From assembly GCA_025350465.1 (NCBI GenBank), contig JANXXU010000045.1, forward strand, positions 45,749 to 109,748: a stretch of DNA of 64,000 nucleotides. Reading direction: 5' to 3'. The DNA is from Alphaproteobacteria bacterium. GTDB lineage: Bacteria > Pseudomonadota > Alphaproteobacteria > Micropepsales > Micropepsaceae. The translations under genes and the position numbers were made by a program. The notes under the pieces were generated by a model. It made no database searches and was not told the DNA's origin. It saw only the letters and a program-made list of their open reading frames with translations. Below are positions 51,584-58,599 of the stretch, piece after piece; positions within the stretch are counted from its first letter, which is position 1, and each line of letters begins with the position of its first letter.

Positions 51584-51611
51584 CATACCTCTGCTGCGCG
51601 CACTTTATTCC
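51584..51611 (-). promoter_or_regulatory. ECF-type promoter of the sigma operon
   Basis: On the minus strand GGAATA (51606-51611), a 17-base spacer and GTATG (51584-51588) lie 36 bases before the sigma start. The divergent promoter at 51678-51705 has the same -35 and spacer length. Confidence 0.7.
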
Positions 51612-51677
51612 CGAGCTGCACGCGCAACTTCGGTTAACGGCGCTTTTTCCGCAAGTCTCACATCCTTGTGACGCCCT

Positions 51678-51705
51678 GGAATATGAGCCCCAGCCGGCGG
51701 GTCTA
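51678..51705 (+). promoter_or_regulatory. ECF-type promoter of the cytochrome b561 gene
   Basis: GGAATA (51678-51683), a 17-base spacer and GTCTA (51701-51705) lie 26 bases before the start codon. GGAAT -35 and a GTC/CGTC-type -10 is the usual ECF pattern. Confidence 0.7.
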
Positions 51706-51731
51706 CGCCGTTGAGGACATGGGAGAGCGGC

Positions 51732-52361
51732 ATGACCACGCGCGGACGCTTCGACGCGGTAACGATCACATTGCATTGGCTGACCGTCATTCTTTTCGTG
51801 CCGCTCATCTCGAGCGTGCTGTTGCTGAACAACGCGAGCGGCCTCGATGCAGCCACGTTGCTCGACATTCATCGCGGGACGGGCGCGACGCTCTTTGCCG
51901 TGACATTGGCCCGGCTCTGCTGGCGACAATCGTTTGCGCGGCTGCCGCCTTTTCCGGAGAAGATGTGGAGCGTGCATCGCCTCATGGTCACCGGCAGTGA
52001 GTATGCACTTTACGCGCTTTTGCTCGCTCAACCGTTGACCGGCCTTGCCATGACTTTGTTTCACGGACGGCCGTTCACGCTGATCCTGTGGCAGGTGCCG
52101 GCGCTGGTCGCGCGCAACAAGGACCTCGCAGCTTGGCTGCACGGCATTCACGAGACCGCCGCCTATGCCTTGCTTGCGCTCGTCGGCGGACATGCGACTG
52201 CGGCGCTGATCCATCATTATTTGCTGCGCGACGATGTGTTGAGCGCCATGCTTCCGCTCGTCCAACCGGGCCGGCGCGGCGATGAGGCCTGCGTCCAAAT
52301 TGTTCCATCAGGTTCTGCCCATCGAGCGAAGCGGAACCGGACGGGACCGGCCTCAATCTAA
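51732..52361 (+). CDS. Cytochrome b561 family protein
   Basis: The product is 209 residues with four transmembrane helices. Histidines that could bind two b hemes are in LHW (TM1), the DIHRGTG helix, LHGIHE and HATAALIHHY. The C-terminal tail is polar. It moves electrons across the inner membrane, usually to or from quinone. Start 51732 follows GGGAGAG. An ECF-type promoter matching that of the divergent sigma operon precedes it, so it is likely a target of that sigma factor. Confidence 0.88.
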   Translation: MTTRGRFDAVTITLHWLTVILFVPLISSVLLLNNASGLDAATLLDIHRGTGATLFAVTLARLCWRQSFARLPPFPEKMWSVHRLMVTGSEYALYALLLAQPLTGLAMTLFHGRPFTLILWQVPALVARNKDLAAWLHGIHETAAYALLALVGGHATAALIHHYLLRDDVLSAMLPLVQPGRRGDEACVQIVPSGSAHRAKRNRTGPASI

Positions 52362-52442
52362 ACAAATCATTCATGGGAAGTTCAGGCGGCAGACGTTATC
52401 TCAACATGAGCCTGGGGAGTTCACATTGAAGGAGACTTCTCG

Positions 52443-52772
52443 ATGAAGAGCTTAATATCCGTTGCATTCGGTGCGGTCGCGCTCGCCACGACTGCGGTTG
52501 GTTTCGCAACACCGGCCGCGGCGCGCGATGATGTCGGCATCTATGTCGGTCCCGGCGGGCTCGGCGTGAGCGTCGATTATTATCGCGGTTGCCGCGACTA
52601 TTGGTTCCGCCGCGAGCATCCCTATCGCTGCGGCTATGGCAGGTATGAGCAGCGGTACTACTACGACAACGACGACTGGCGTTTTCGGCGCCATCATCAC
52701 CGTGACTGGGATCGCGACCGGGATCGTCACCACGACCACGATCGCTGGCGCGACCGGGATCACCGCTGGTAA
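52443..52772 (+). CDS. Small secreted protein with Arg/Asp/His-rich tail
   Basis: The product is 109 residues with a signal peptide (1-27, ending PAAA). After a short GPGGLGVSVDYY segment, the C-terminal half is extremely charged: RRHHHRDWDRDRDRHHDHDRW, repeating R/D/H. It could bind metal ions through the His/Asp residues or act as a periplasmic buffer. A GAAGGAG ribosome-binding site precedes it. No family recognised. Confidence 0.7.
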   Translation: MKSLISVAFGAVALATTAVGFATPAAARDDVGIYVGPGGLGVSVDYYRGCRDYWFRREHPYRCGYGRYEQRYYYDNDDWRFRRHHHRDWDRDRDRHHDHDRWRDRDHRW

Positions 52773-52816
52773 AACGGCCCAAGCATAATTGACGGCACCC
52801 TGCGTAGTGCTGGAAA

Positions 52817-52843
52817 AGGCGGCGGACGAATCGCCCGCCGCCT
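52817..52843 (+). terminator. Hairpin after the charged secreted protein gene
   Basis: AGGCGGCGG/CCGCCGCCT forms a perfect 9 bp stem with a 9-base loop, 44 bases past the stop. It lacks a T-run, so termination is uncertain. Confidence 0.5.
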
Positions 52844-53523
52844 ACTCATTGAGACTGCCTGAATTCCAGCAATGAATCGGCTGGCCACATTGCCGACGTG
52901 GAACAAGCGAGCAGGGGGAGCCGCTCGGCGTCGGCTTCACTCGCAAGACCTACGGGTTGCAGCCCCACCACGCGGCAGTGGTCGGTTCGGTGAGAGAATC
53001 CACGGTCCTATGAAAGCCTTTAATCACGCCCGCTGGCTCAATTACGTCGGTGGTCCCCACAACATGACCCTTCAGATGACGCCTTACTCGTTCGACAGAC
53101 TGATCGAAGCGACTGAAATCAGACGCTGAGAGGTCATAGGAGACACACGTATTGTCCTGACTGATTTTGAAGAACGCCAAAGGAAAATTCGTCTACGAGG
53201 ACCTCGAGTTCGCGGTCTCCAGCCCTGAATCGTCCATAGTTATAGATGCGATGGGACGCCATTCCTGAGAAAAGAAGGAGTGCGTAACTAATACTGAGGG
53301 CGGCAATAAGAAGAACCAGACTCATTGCAATGTCTGCGAGGCGCTTCAACATTGTCACCGCCGAAAGGCTCTCATTCTGCACATGGCCAGGTAACGGCTC
53401 GCCAACGTCAATACTTGCATAAAGGGTGCGCACTTCGCCACCGCCATCGCAACTCCACGCGCTCTGGTGCCCCCCCCCGAGAGTTGCGATTGACAGAGAA
53501 AACGCGCTCGACTTAATGGGCCC
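52844..53523. other. 680-base stretch of low gene content
   Basis: It holds one doubtful small membrane-protein gene (53134-53352) and, on the plus strand at 53010-53129, an ATG-led 39-codon frame (MKAFNHARWLNYVGG...) without domain or ribosome-binding site. Base composition is nearer 50 percent GC than the rest, and there is a run of nine C residues at 53470. It may be a degraded region or an old insertion. Nothing else is supported. Confidence 0.4.
53134..53352 (-). CDS. Possible single-pass membrane protein, 72 residues
   Basis: A frame starting at 53352 codes for MLKRLADIAMSLVLLIAALS, one transmembrane helix, then a polar tail (GRFRAGDRELEVLVDEFSFG). No strong ribosome-binding site was seen. 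The codon use differs from the GC-rich neighbours. The helix-then-tail layout is like a small membrane protein, but the frame could also be chance. No function is suggested. Confidence 0.35.
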   Translation of the reverse strand: MLKRLADIAMSLVLLIAALSISYALLLFSGMASHRIYNYGRFRAGDRELEVLVDEFSFGVLQNQSGQYVCLL

Positions 53524-54855
53524 ATGAACCTCACCGGGCAAACCATCGACGAGCTTTCGCGCGCGCTGGCGGCGGGCGCGACGACGAGCCGGGCCTTGGT
53601 CGAGAGCGCGCTTGAGGCGATTGCGGCCGACGGGCGCGCGTTTACGCATGTCGACTTTGCCGGTGCGCGCGCGGCGGGCGACCAGTCGGACGCGGCACGC
53701 GCGAAGGGGCACGTGCCCTCACCGCTCGCCGGCATTCCGATTTCGGTCAAGGATCTCTTCGATGTCGCGGGCGAGACGACGGCGGCGGGCTCCTTGATCT
53801 TGCGCAACGCGCCGCCCGCCGCGCACGACGCACCGGTGATCGCGCGGTTGCGCAAGGCCGGCGTCGTGATTGTCGGGCGCACGCAGATGAGCGAGTTCGC
53901 GTTCACCGGCCTCGGCCTCAATCCGCATTGGCCGATGCTGCCCAATCCGCACGACGAGCATCGCGCGCCGGGCGGGTCGAGTTCAGGCGCCGCCGTTTCG
54001 GTGGCGCGCGGTCAGGCCGCCGTCGGACTTGGCACTGATACCGGCGGCTCAGTGCGCATCCCGGCCGCGTTTTGCGGTCTCACCGGATTCAAGCCGACGC
54101 AGGCGCGCGTCACACGCGAAGGCGTCTTTCCATTGTCACCGTCGCTCGACAGCATCGGGCCGATCGCAAATTCGGTCGCCTGCTGCCGCAGCGTCGACGC
54201 GCTCATCGCCGACGCGCCGACTGGGCGCCACGCGCCGGTTGGGATCGCATCGCTGCGCTTTGCGGTGCCGGTCGATTATGTGCTCGACGATATGGACGAG
54301 CCGGTCGCGCGCGCGTTTGACGCGGTGCTTGCGCGGCTGTCGGCGGCAGGCGCGTACATCGAGCGCCTGCGCGTTCCCGAATTTGCGCGCGTGCCCGAGA
54401 TCAACGCGCGCGGCGCGCTCGCCAACGCGGAAGCCTACGCGGTGCATCGCGCGGCGGGACTGTTGTCGCAGCGCGAACGCTATGACCCAAACGTCATCGC
54501 ACGCATCGAGATCGGCGGGCGCATGAGCGGCGACGATGTGCACCGCGTCAGCGAGGCGCGGGCAACGCTGATCCGCGATGTCGATGCGCGGGCGAAGCCG
54601 TTCGACGCAATGCTGTTTCCGGCGGTCGCAACAGTGGCGCCGCGGCTGAGCGATTTGGCCGACCCGCAGGGCTTCGCGCGGGCGAACGGCCTTGCCTTGC
54701 GCAACGCAAGTCTCGTCAATTTCCTCGACCGCTGCGCGCTGAGTTTGCCGATGCATGACGAACGTGCGCTGCCCTCAGGCCTCATGGTCGTCGGCGAACG
54801 GATGAGCGACGCGCAACTCCTCGCGATCGGCGAAGCGATAGAGGCAGCACACTAA
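53524..54855 (+). CDS. Amidase (amidase signature family)
   Basis: The product is 443 residues. The catalytic triad is visible: Lys76 in ISVKDLFD, the cis-Ser in the PGGSSSGAA segment (about 153-155), and nucleophile Ser177 in GTDTGGSVRIPAAFCG. It is a cytoplasmic amide hydrolase; some relatives are GatA-like glutaminyl-tRNA amidotransferase subunits, but no GatB/GatC genes are adjacent, so it is a stand-alone amidase. Substrate unknown. Confidence 0.9.
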   Translation: MNLTGQTIDELSRALAAGATTSRALVESALEAIAADGRAFTHVDFAGARAAGDQSDAARAKGHVPSPLAGIPISVKDLFDVAGETTAAGSLILRNAPPAAHDAPVIARLRKAGVVIVGRTQMSEFAFTGLGLNPHWPMLPNPHDEHRAPGGSSSGAAVSVARGQAAVGLGTDTGGSVRIPAAFCGLTGFKPTQARVTREGVFPLSPSLDSIGPIANSVACCRSVDALIADAPTGRHAPVGIASLRFAVPVDYVLDDMDEPVARAFDAVLARLSAAGAYIERLRVPEFARVPEINARGALANAEAYAVHRAAGLLSQRERYDPNVIARIEIGGRMSGDDVHRVSEARATLIRDVDARAKPFDAMLFPAVATVAPRLSDLADPQGFARANGLALRNASLVNFLDRCALSLPMHDERALPSGLMVVGERMSDAQLLAIGEAIEAAH

Positions 54856-54860
54856 TAAAC

Positions 54861-55547
54861 TCAGCCGGTCTCCGCTTTCGCTTCACGGCCGATCTTGAAT
54901 TGCGGGAGGCCAAGCTCGAGCGCCGTCTTGAACAGCGCCAGAAATAATACGCCGATCGCCGGCTGGCCGAAGGCGACGATGGGGATCGCGGCGAGGAACA
55001 GCGCGAAATGAAGCACGACGATGCGGCCGTAGGGCTCGATCATTTGGCGTTTCGGATCGGTCTCGCGCCATTGTGCGCGGCCGAGCCACAGAACGACGAA
55101 GCGAAATATGAGAATGGCGACGAGGCCGATGATGCTCCATTTGAAATTGCCGCCGTCGCGCAGCATCGCGCCGACACGGGCGAACACATCGAAGGTCTTC
55201 GTCGTCGGCTCCGCACGGCCTGCAAATGCGTCGGACGCCGCGAACAAGCCGAACACGAACACACCATGCACTAAGCAAAACATGCCGTAGTGAAAAACGA
55301 AGAACGGCGCAAGGAAGAGCGCCAGCACCTTCTGCGGCAATTCCTTCGTCAAGCCGGCGAGCAGGATCTTCGGCAGGTTGAGAATGCCGATCAGCACATT
55401 CTCAAGCCAGTAATACACCATCAGCGGCAGAGCGGCCCAACCGAAGAAGAGCACGCCGAACACCGGAATCGCGTTCGACGCCAGCGTCCAAAGGCCTTCC
55501 GGCCGCTTCAAGGCATTCACTATCGGATCAAGCGAACGCGTCGTCAT
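54861..55547 (-). CDS. Integral membrane protein (DUF6498-like)
   Basis: The product is 228 residues with about five to six hydrophobic segments, including PVFGVLFFGWAALPLMVYYW (about 28-47), the WLENVLIGILNLPKI stretch and a C-terminal FLALFKTALELGLPQFKIG. The WLEN and FHYGMF motifs are the pattern I recall for DUF6498 proteins. Role unknown. Its stop is 5 bases from the convergent amidase stop; its upstream side faces the mobile island at 55.69 kb. Confidence 0.7.
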   Translation of the reverse strand: MTTRSLDPIVNALKRPEGLWTLASNAIPVFGVLFFGWAALPLMVYYWLENVLIGILNLPKILLAGLTKELPQKVLALFLAPFFVFHYGMFCLVHGVFVFGLFAASDAFAGRAEPTTKTFDVFARVGAMLRDGGNFKWSIIGLVAILIFRFVVLWLGRAQWRETDPKRQMIEPYGRIVVLHFALFLAAIPIVAFGQPAIGVLFLALFKTALELGLPQFKIGREAKAETG

Positions 55548-55690
55548 TTCAATGCTGCCTGCGCGACCGGTCTCGCGGCAACCTTACTGGCTCACGGATT
55601 CTGCGCAAAACGTTTCTCGTTCCAGTTCCGCAGGAGGGAGCCATCGGCGCTACGGCCGACGCGCCGTTTGAGAGATTAAAAAGCTACTGA

Positions 55691-55703
55691 CATTATTTGG
55701 CAG
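55691..55703 (+). repeat. 13 bp direct repeat, left
   Basis: CATTATTTGGCAG, followed at once by TGACgtctTTTGAAATT, the left inverted core. Confidence 0.85.
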
Positions 55704-55799
55704 TGACGTCTTTTGAAATTTTAATGGGTCGGAGCGAATGAGCGAGCGGAAAATTGATCGCGGCATTCGACGGCAAGTGAAGATTTTGCAGTCTAGGCG

Positions 55800-55982
55800 C
55801 TTGCAGGACAGATTGCGCAACGCTTGGTCCTGATATTCGGCGCACGCCTTGCCAGCGTCCACGAACAGCTTGCAAACCGCATTGTAGGTCACATCGGCAA
55901 TGCGCGACGTGGCGCGAAGGCTGTTGCCTTCGACCAGCAAGGTCAGGATTTGCGCGCGCTTTTCCAAAGCAAGCCTGTTCAT
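55800..55982 (-). pseudogene. IS1-type transposase fragment (5' end only)
   Basis: The first about 60 codons from ATG 55982 (MNRLALEKRAQILTLLVEGN, then SLRATSRIADVTYN) match the N-terminal zinc-ribbon/HTH region of IS1-family transposases of alphaproteobacteria, up to LSCKRL. Downstream the reading frame no longer matches, and the catalytic DDE part is missing, so this is a remnant. It lies just inside the left boundary of the island. Confidence 0.7.
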
Positions 55983-56028
55983 ACCCTCCTATATAGGGAG
56001 GTATGCTTGAGCGGTCAAGCATCAAAGT

Positions 56029-57114
56029 TCATTTAACAACATGAAGCGTCGATTTCTGAGCCGGTGATGCCTGAAGCCCGTAGAGGCGCCGCAGATCGTT
56101 CGCCGGGAATTTCAGGAATTGCGAAAACTCCTCCAGTCCATACCCGAGGTCTTGCGAATGTAGCTTCATGATTTCCGGGAAAAGTCTCGGCTCCTCATGG
56201 GCGAAGTCCGTTTCAGCCGGTTCGCGAACGCGCCAGCCGCGCATGGAAAGCTGCTTCCACAGATATTGGGTTTGAAACTGCGTGTAGAGGCCGGTTTCTT
56301 GCGCCTGATACAGCAAGAACTGCATTGAGACGTGCCAATGCGCCTTCTGTTGGGCAAGGCGCTCAAGGGTAAGGCGCCCTCCTATCAGGCTCCTACGAAG
56401 CTCTTTTTCAGGCACCAGCAATTCGGCGGCGAACGTATTCGCTTCCTCCTCAATCGTCTCTGTGGGTACACGGTGCATGATAAGATGGCCAATTTCGTGA
56501 GCCAGCGAAAAGCGCATCCGATCAGCAGTACAAGAACTGTTCAGAAATACGCATGGCGGCAAATCGTTTACACGCATCGCCACGCCATCAACGGGCGCAT
56601 CGAATTGGCACCAGATCACCAAGATGCCTGCCCGTTCAGCGTATGCGGTGAGGTTTTCAATCGGCCCCGCCGGCAACATCCAGCCCTTGCGGATTTTCTT
56701 CGCTATCTCGCGCGGGCCGCCGCCTTCATCCACGTCGATCCAGGGCAACGGTAGCTCTGCCTTGGTCTCGACGGCGGACAGCAGCCGCCGCAGATGAATG
56801 AGCCGCATATTCAATTCAGCGTGAATTTGCCTTATCGCGCGCTCACCAACGCTCTGCTTCTTTCGATGCATTGGGTGGACGCTGAGCGGCAGTCCGACCA
56901 GGCCATCCGGCTCATAGAAAAAGTCGGAGGGGAACGACAAAACGGCGGCAATGCGCTGCACATTGTCCGCAGACGGACCATCAGGAAGCAATCCGTTCTC
57001 AATACGCGAGTAATGGCCTTGATGCAGGCCCGCTTCCTTAGCGACTGCCGACTGACTCCGCTCCCGGTACTGCCGCGCGAGGAGCAGCAGATTGTGATTG
57101 AATTGGTGCGGCAT
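56029..57114 (-). CDS. XRE-HTH/ImmA-IrrE metalloprotease domain protein
   Basis: The product is 361 residues. An N-terminal XRE-type helix-turn-helix (about 10-65: AVAKEAGLHQGHYSRIENGL) is followed by an ImmA/IrrE (COG2856) peptidase domain with HEIGH at residues 206-210 and a third-ligand Glu in EEEANTFAAELL. Such proteins act as phage or ICE repressor-cleaving proteases (ImmA), stress regulators (IrrE), or the antitoxin in two-gene toxin-antitoxin defence modules. It lies 3 bases after the stop of the partner gene at 57118-57744, so the two are coupled. Likely targets: its own operon. Confidence 0.88.
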   Translation of the reverse strand: MPHQFNHNLLLLARQYRERSQSAVAKEAGLHQGHYSRIENGLLPDGPSADNVQRIAAVLSFPSDFFYEPDGLVGLPLSVHPMHRKKQSVGERAIRQIHAELNMRLIHLRRLLSAVETKAELPLPWIDVDEGGGPREIAKKIRKGWMLPAGPIENLTAYAERAGILVIWCQFDAPVDGVAMRVNDLPPCVFLNSSCTADRMRFSLAHEIGHLIMHRVPTETIEEEANTFAAELLVPEKELRRSLIGGRLTLERLAQQKAHWHVSMQFLLYQAQETGLYTQFQTQYLWKQLSMRGWRVREPAETDFAHEEPRLFPEIMKLHSQDLGYGLEEFSQFLKFPANDLRRLYGLQASPAQKSTLHVVK

Positions 57115-57117
57115 TAA

Positions 57118-57744
57118 TCACCGTTTTGGTTTCTTGTCGTCGGTTTTGCCCCGCAGTTCAGTGGGCTTTTCGCCTTCTTCTGTTTTCTTGCCCTTCAACG
57201 TCGCCAATCCCGCTGTGTCCGTCTTCGGCTTCGGCGTAATCGTTCCCGCGACAACCGATGCTTGCGGCAACTCGAAATGCCATAGATAGCGACCCTGATC
57301 GAACGCCACGATACCGAGCCACAACATCTTCATTTCGAACCGATCGAGGACGTACACGGCTTCAACTCGTTGCAGGCCGTAATACCCGAACAGGTCTTCC
57401 TCGTGCTCATCGAACAAACCGTGGAGCTGCGTCGGATAATTGCTGGTCTTCAGCGTTACGTTTGCCTTCTTGATCCGAAGCAAAACCGTGTCGTCGTAGA
57501 CGTAGGAAACCGTGTCGTAGTGCGGGATGATCCTGCACCCCTTGTCGTCCATCACCAGCTCTTTGGCCTTCAGCGTCGAGCCTTCCCAAACGATGCTCGC
57601 GCGGGTTCCTTTGCGCGCCCAAATCGCATGCCCTGGGCAGGCCGTCCGACTCTGCCAACCGAATTCGATTGCCTCATGTACCTTCAGGTCACGACCGTTC
57701 TTGGCAAGAATGGCTCTTACGTGGGTTTCAATCGGTTTTGGCAC
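57118..57744 (-). CDS. Unknown partner of the XRE/ImmA gene (candidate toxin)
   Basis: The product is 208 residues, soluble, with no recognised domain. The first 150 residues are mixed alpha/beta (DLKVHEAIEFGWQSRTACPG, YLWHFELPQA), and the C-terminal 45 are disordered and Lys-rich (KPKTDTAGLATLKGKKTEEG). The start is a GTG at 57744 with GAGAGG 8 bases upstream. It lies directly before the XRE/ImmA gene in a bicistron. A pair of a conserved 200-residue protein and an XRE-zinc-peptidase protein is the layout of the described RosmerTA-type toxin-antitoxin modules; identity with that system is not shown. Confidence 0.6.
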   Translation of the reverse strand: MPKPIETHVRAILAKNGRDLKVHEAIEFGWQSRTACPGHAIWARKGTRASIVWEGSTLKAKELVMDDKGCRIIPHYDTVSYVYDDTVLLRIKKANVTLKTSNYPTQLHGLFDEHEEDLFGYYGLQRVEAVYVLDRFEMKMLWLGIVAFDQGRYLWHFELPQASVVAGTITPKPKTDTAGLATLKGKKTEEGEKPTELRGKTDDKKPKR

Positions 57745-57858
57745 GACGCTGGCCTCTCAAATCAGCAGGTAGGCCAAGACGATACAGACTTTTTTGCCAA
57801 AAACAACAGTAAATTATGCGCCGTACTATGCGCCTTGTATTTGAGCCAAAAACGCAAA

Positions 57859-57880
57859 AGGCCCCGCCGAAACGGGGCCT
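57859..57880 (-). terminator. Hairpin with T-rich tail on the minus strand
   Basis: AGGCCCCG/CGGGGCCT, 8 bp, 6-base loop; on the minus strand it is followed by TTTGCGTTTTT. It could be a rho-independent terminator for the tRNA transcript. Confidence 0.5.
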
Positions 57881-57926
57881 GCTTTCTTTCTTCGGTACAG
57901 CTTTTCAGACGCGGCTGGAAAAGGGT

Positions 57927-57957
57927 GACGCGGGAGCCTCTCAGCCTTTCCCGCGTC
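57927..57957 (-). terminator. Long hairpin downstream of the tRNA
   Basis: GACGCGGGA/TCCCGCGTC is a perfect 9 bp stem with a 13-base loop; the minus-strand continuation is ACCCTTTTCC. Terminator-like, but it may serve another function. Confidence 0.45.
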
Positions 57958-58071
57958 TGAAATCTTTCTTGCTTGCTGGTGGTGTCAATTCGATCAGCGG
58001 CGACGAAGGTCTCGAACAGCCAACTAACCGAACCCAAGAGACCAGCAATTCTAAAAATATACGGCGGGGAG

Positions 58072-58160
58072 TGGTGGGGGGCAAGGGCATCGAACCCTCA
58101 CGAGACCTTCATCTCCACGCCTTGACAGGGCGTTGCGTCTACCAGTTTCGCCAGCCCCCC
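58072..58160 (-). tRNA. Class II (tRNA-Leu-like) tRNA with GUC (Asp) anticodon
   Basis: Folded by hand on the minus strand. Acceptor GGGGGGC/GCCCCCC, then A73 and a coded CCA; D-arm GCG AAACTGGTAGA CGC; anticodon stem ACGCC/GGCGT closing a 7-base loop CTGTCAA, which gives anticodon GUC; a long variable arm of 17 bases with GAGA/TCTC stem; T-arm GAGGG TTCGATG CCCTT. The long variable arm, A73 and the D-loop ACTGGTAGA are tRNA-Leu features, while GUC is the aspartate anticodon. LeuRS does not depend on the anticodon in most bacteria, so mischarging is plausible. It could also be a degenerate pseudo-tRNA. A promoter lies 20 bases upstream. Confidence 0.85.
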
Positions 58161-58179
58161 ATTCGACCTGTCCGCCCCT

Positions 58180-58207
58180 AACATAAGGTTAAGGACCCTC
58201 CGTTCAA
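58180..58207 (-). promoter_or_regulatory. Sigma-70-type promoter of the tRNA
   Basis: On the minus strand TTGAAC (58202-58207), a 16-base spacer and TATGTT (58180-58185) lie 19 bases before the tRNA 5' end. It would give a short leader. Confidence 0.5.
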
Positions 58208-58211
58208 GCGC

Positions 58212-58466
58212 CTATTTCCAACGTGCTTTCGCCGCCTTTTGCGCAATTTCCTTTCGTTGCTTGGCAGATAGGGCCTTTGCCCTGGCCTTGCCACCCTTCA
58301 GCCCACCCTTACGCCCAAGGGCGACGGCCGCAGGGTTCTTGCCGTCTTCGACGGCCTGCTTGAAGGCCGGTTCCTCGGCTTCCCCAACAGAGAGGGCAAC
58401 GACGAGCCGACCGAGTAGGTTACTGTCGCTGGGCCGCTTTGGCGGCTTGCTTGAGCGCTTAGGCAT
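58212..58466 (-). CDS. Small basic histone-H1-like protein
   Basis: The product is 84 residues, very rich in Lys, Ala and Gly (NPAAVALGRKGGLKGGKARA, KQRKEIAQKAAKARWK). This matches the widespread small bacterial proteins loosely annotated as histone H1-like or RNA-binding, with the N-terminal MPKRSSKPPKRP and GRKGGLKGG core. DNA or RNA binding is assumed from charge. It lies inside the island, upstream of the tRNA gene on the same strand, with 51 bases between its stop and the tRNA 5' end. Confidence 0.75.
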   Translation of the reverse strand: MPKRSSKPPKRPSDSNLLGRLVVALSVGEAEEPAFKQAVEDGKNPAAVALGRKGGLKGGKARAKALSAKQRKEIAQKAAKARWK

Positions 58467-58542
58467 CGCCGGAATATGGCAGCGATTCCCAGAATCAGCA
58501 ACGGCGTGTCAAGGCCGGGGAATTTCAAAGGTAGTCACGACC

Positions 58543-58555
58543 CATTATTTGGCAG
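58543..58555 (+). repeat. 13 bp direct repeat, right
   Basis: CATTATTTGGCAG, preceded 5 bases upstream by the right inverted core AATTTCAAAggtaGTCA (58521-58537). Confidence 0.85.
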
Positions 58556-58599
58556 CATACCGTGTTAGGGTGCACGCTGAGACTAAGGGACGCCCTCGT

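Larger units (their letters stand above)
57745..58071. other. 327-base region downstream of the tRNA
   Basis: No gene is supported. It has two strong hairpins, at 57859-57880 and 57927-57957, which may terminate the tRNA transcript on the minus strand, and it should also hold the promoter for the bicistron at 56029-57744. Confidence 0.4.
55691..58561. mobile_element. Small island bounded by IS1-like ends (13 bp direct repeats, inverted TIR cores)
   Basis: The direct repeat CATTATTTGGCAG occurs at 55691-55703 and 58543-58555. Inside each, inverted cores match: TGACgtctTTTGAAATT at 55704-55720 and AATTTCAAAggtaGTCA at 58521-58537. At the right end the minus strand reads GGTATGCTGCCAAATAATGG, which resembles the GGTnATGCTGCCAA end of IS1. 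Contents: a truncated IS1-like transposase, XRE/ImmA gene and partner, a class II tRNA and a histone-like gene. The exact history (IS insertion and later recombination, or a mobile unit) cannot be decided from one sequence. Confidence 0.55.

Noticed and set aside
58072..58160. Reading the tRNA as tRNA-Sec (UCA) by shifting the anticodon loop
   Set aside because: The 5 bp stem ACGCC/GGCGT closes a 7-base loop, giving GUC; a one-base shift would break the stem, and the acceptor has 7 rather than 8 pairs and A73 rather than G73.
58261..58599. N-terminal extension of the WYL regulator across the island border
   Set aside because: The family N-terminus is found at the TTG at 58600, and the extension overlaps the histone-like gene antisense.
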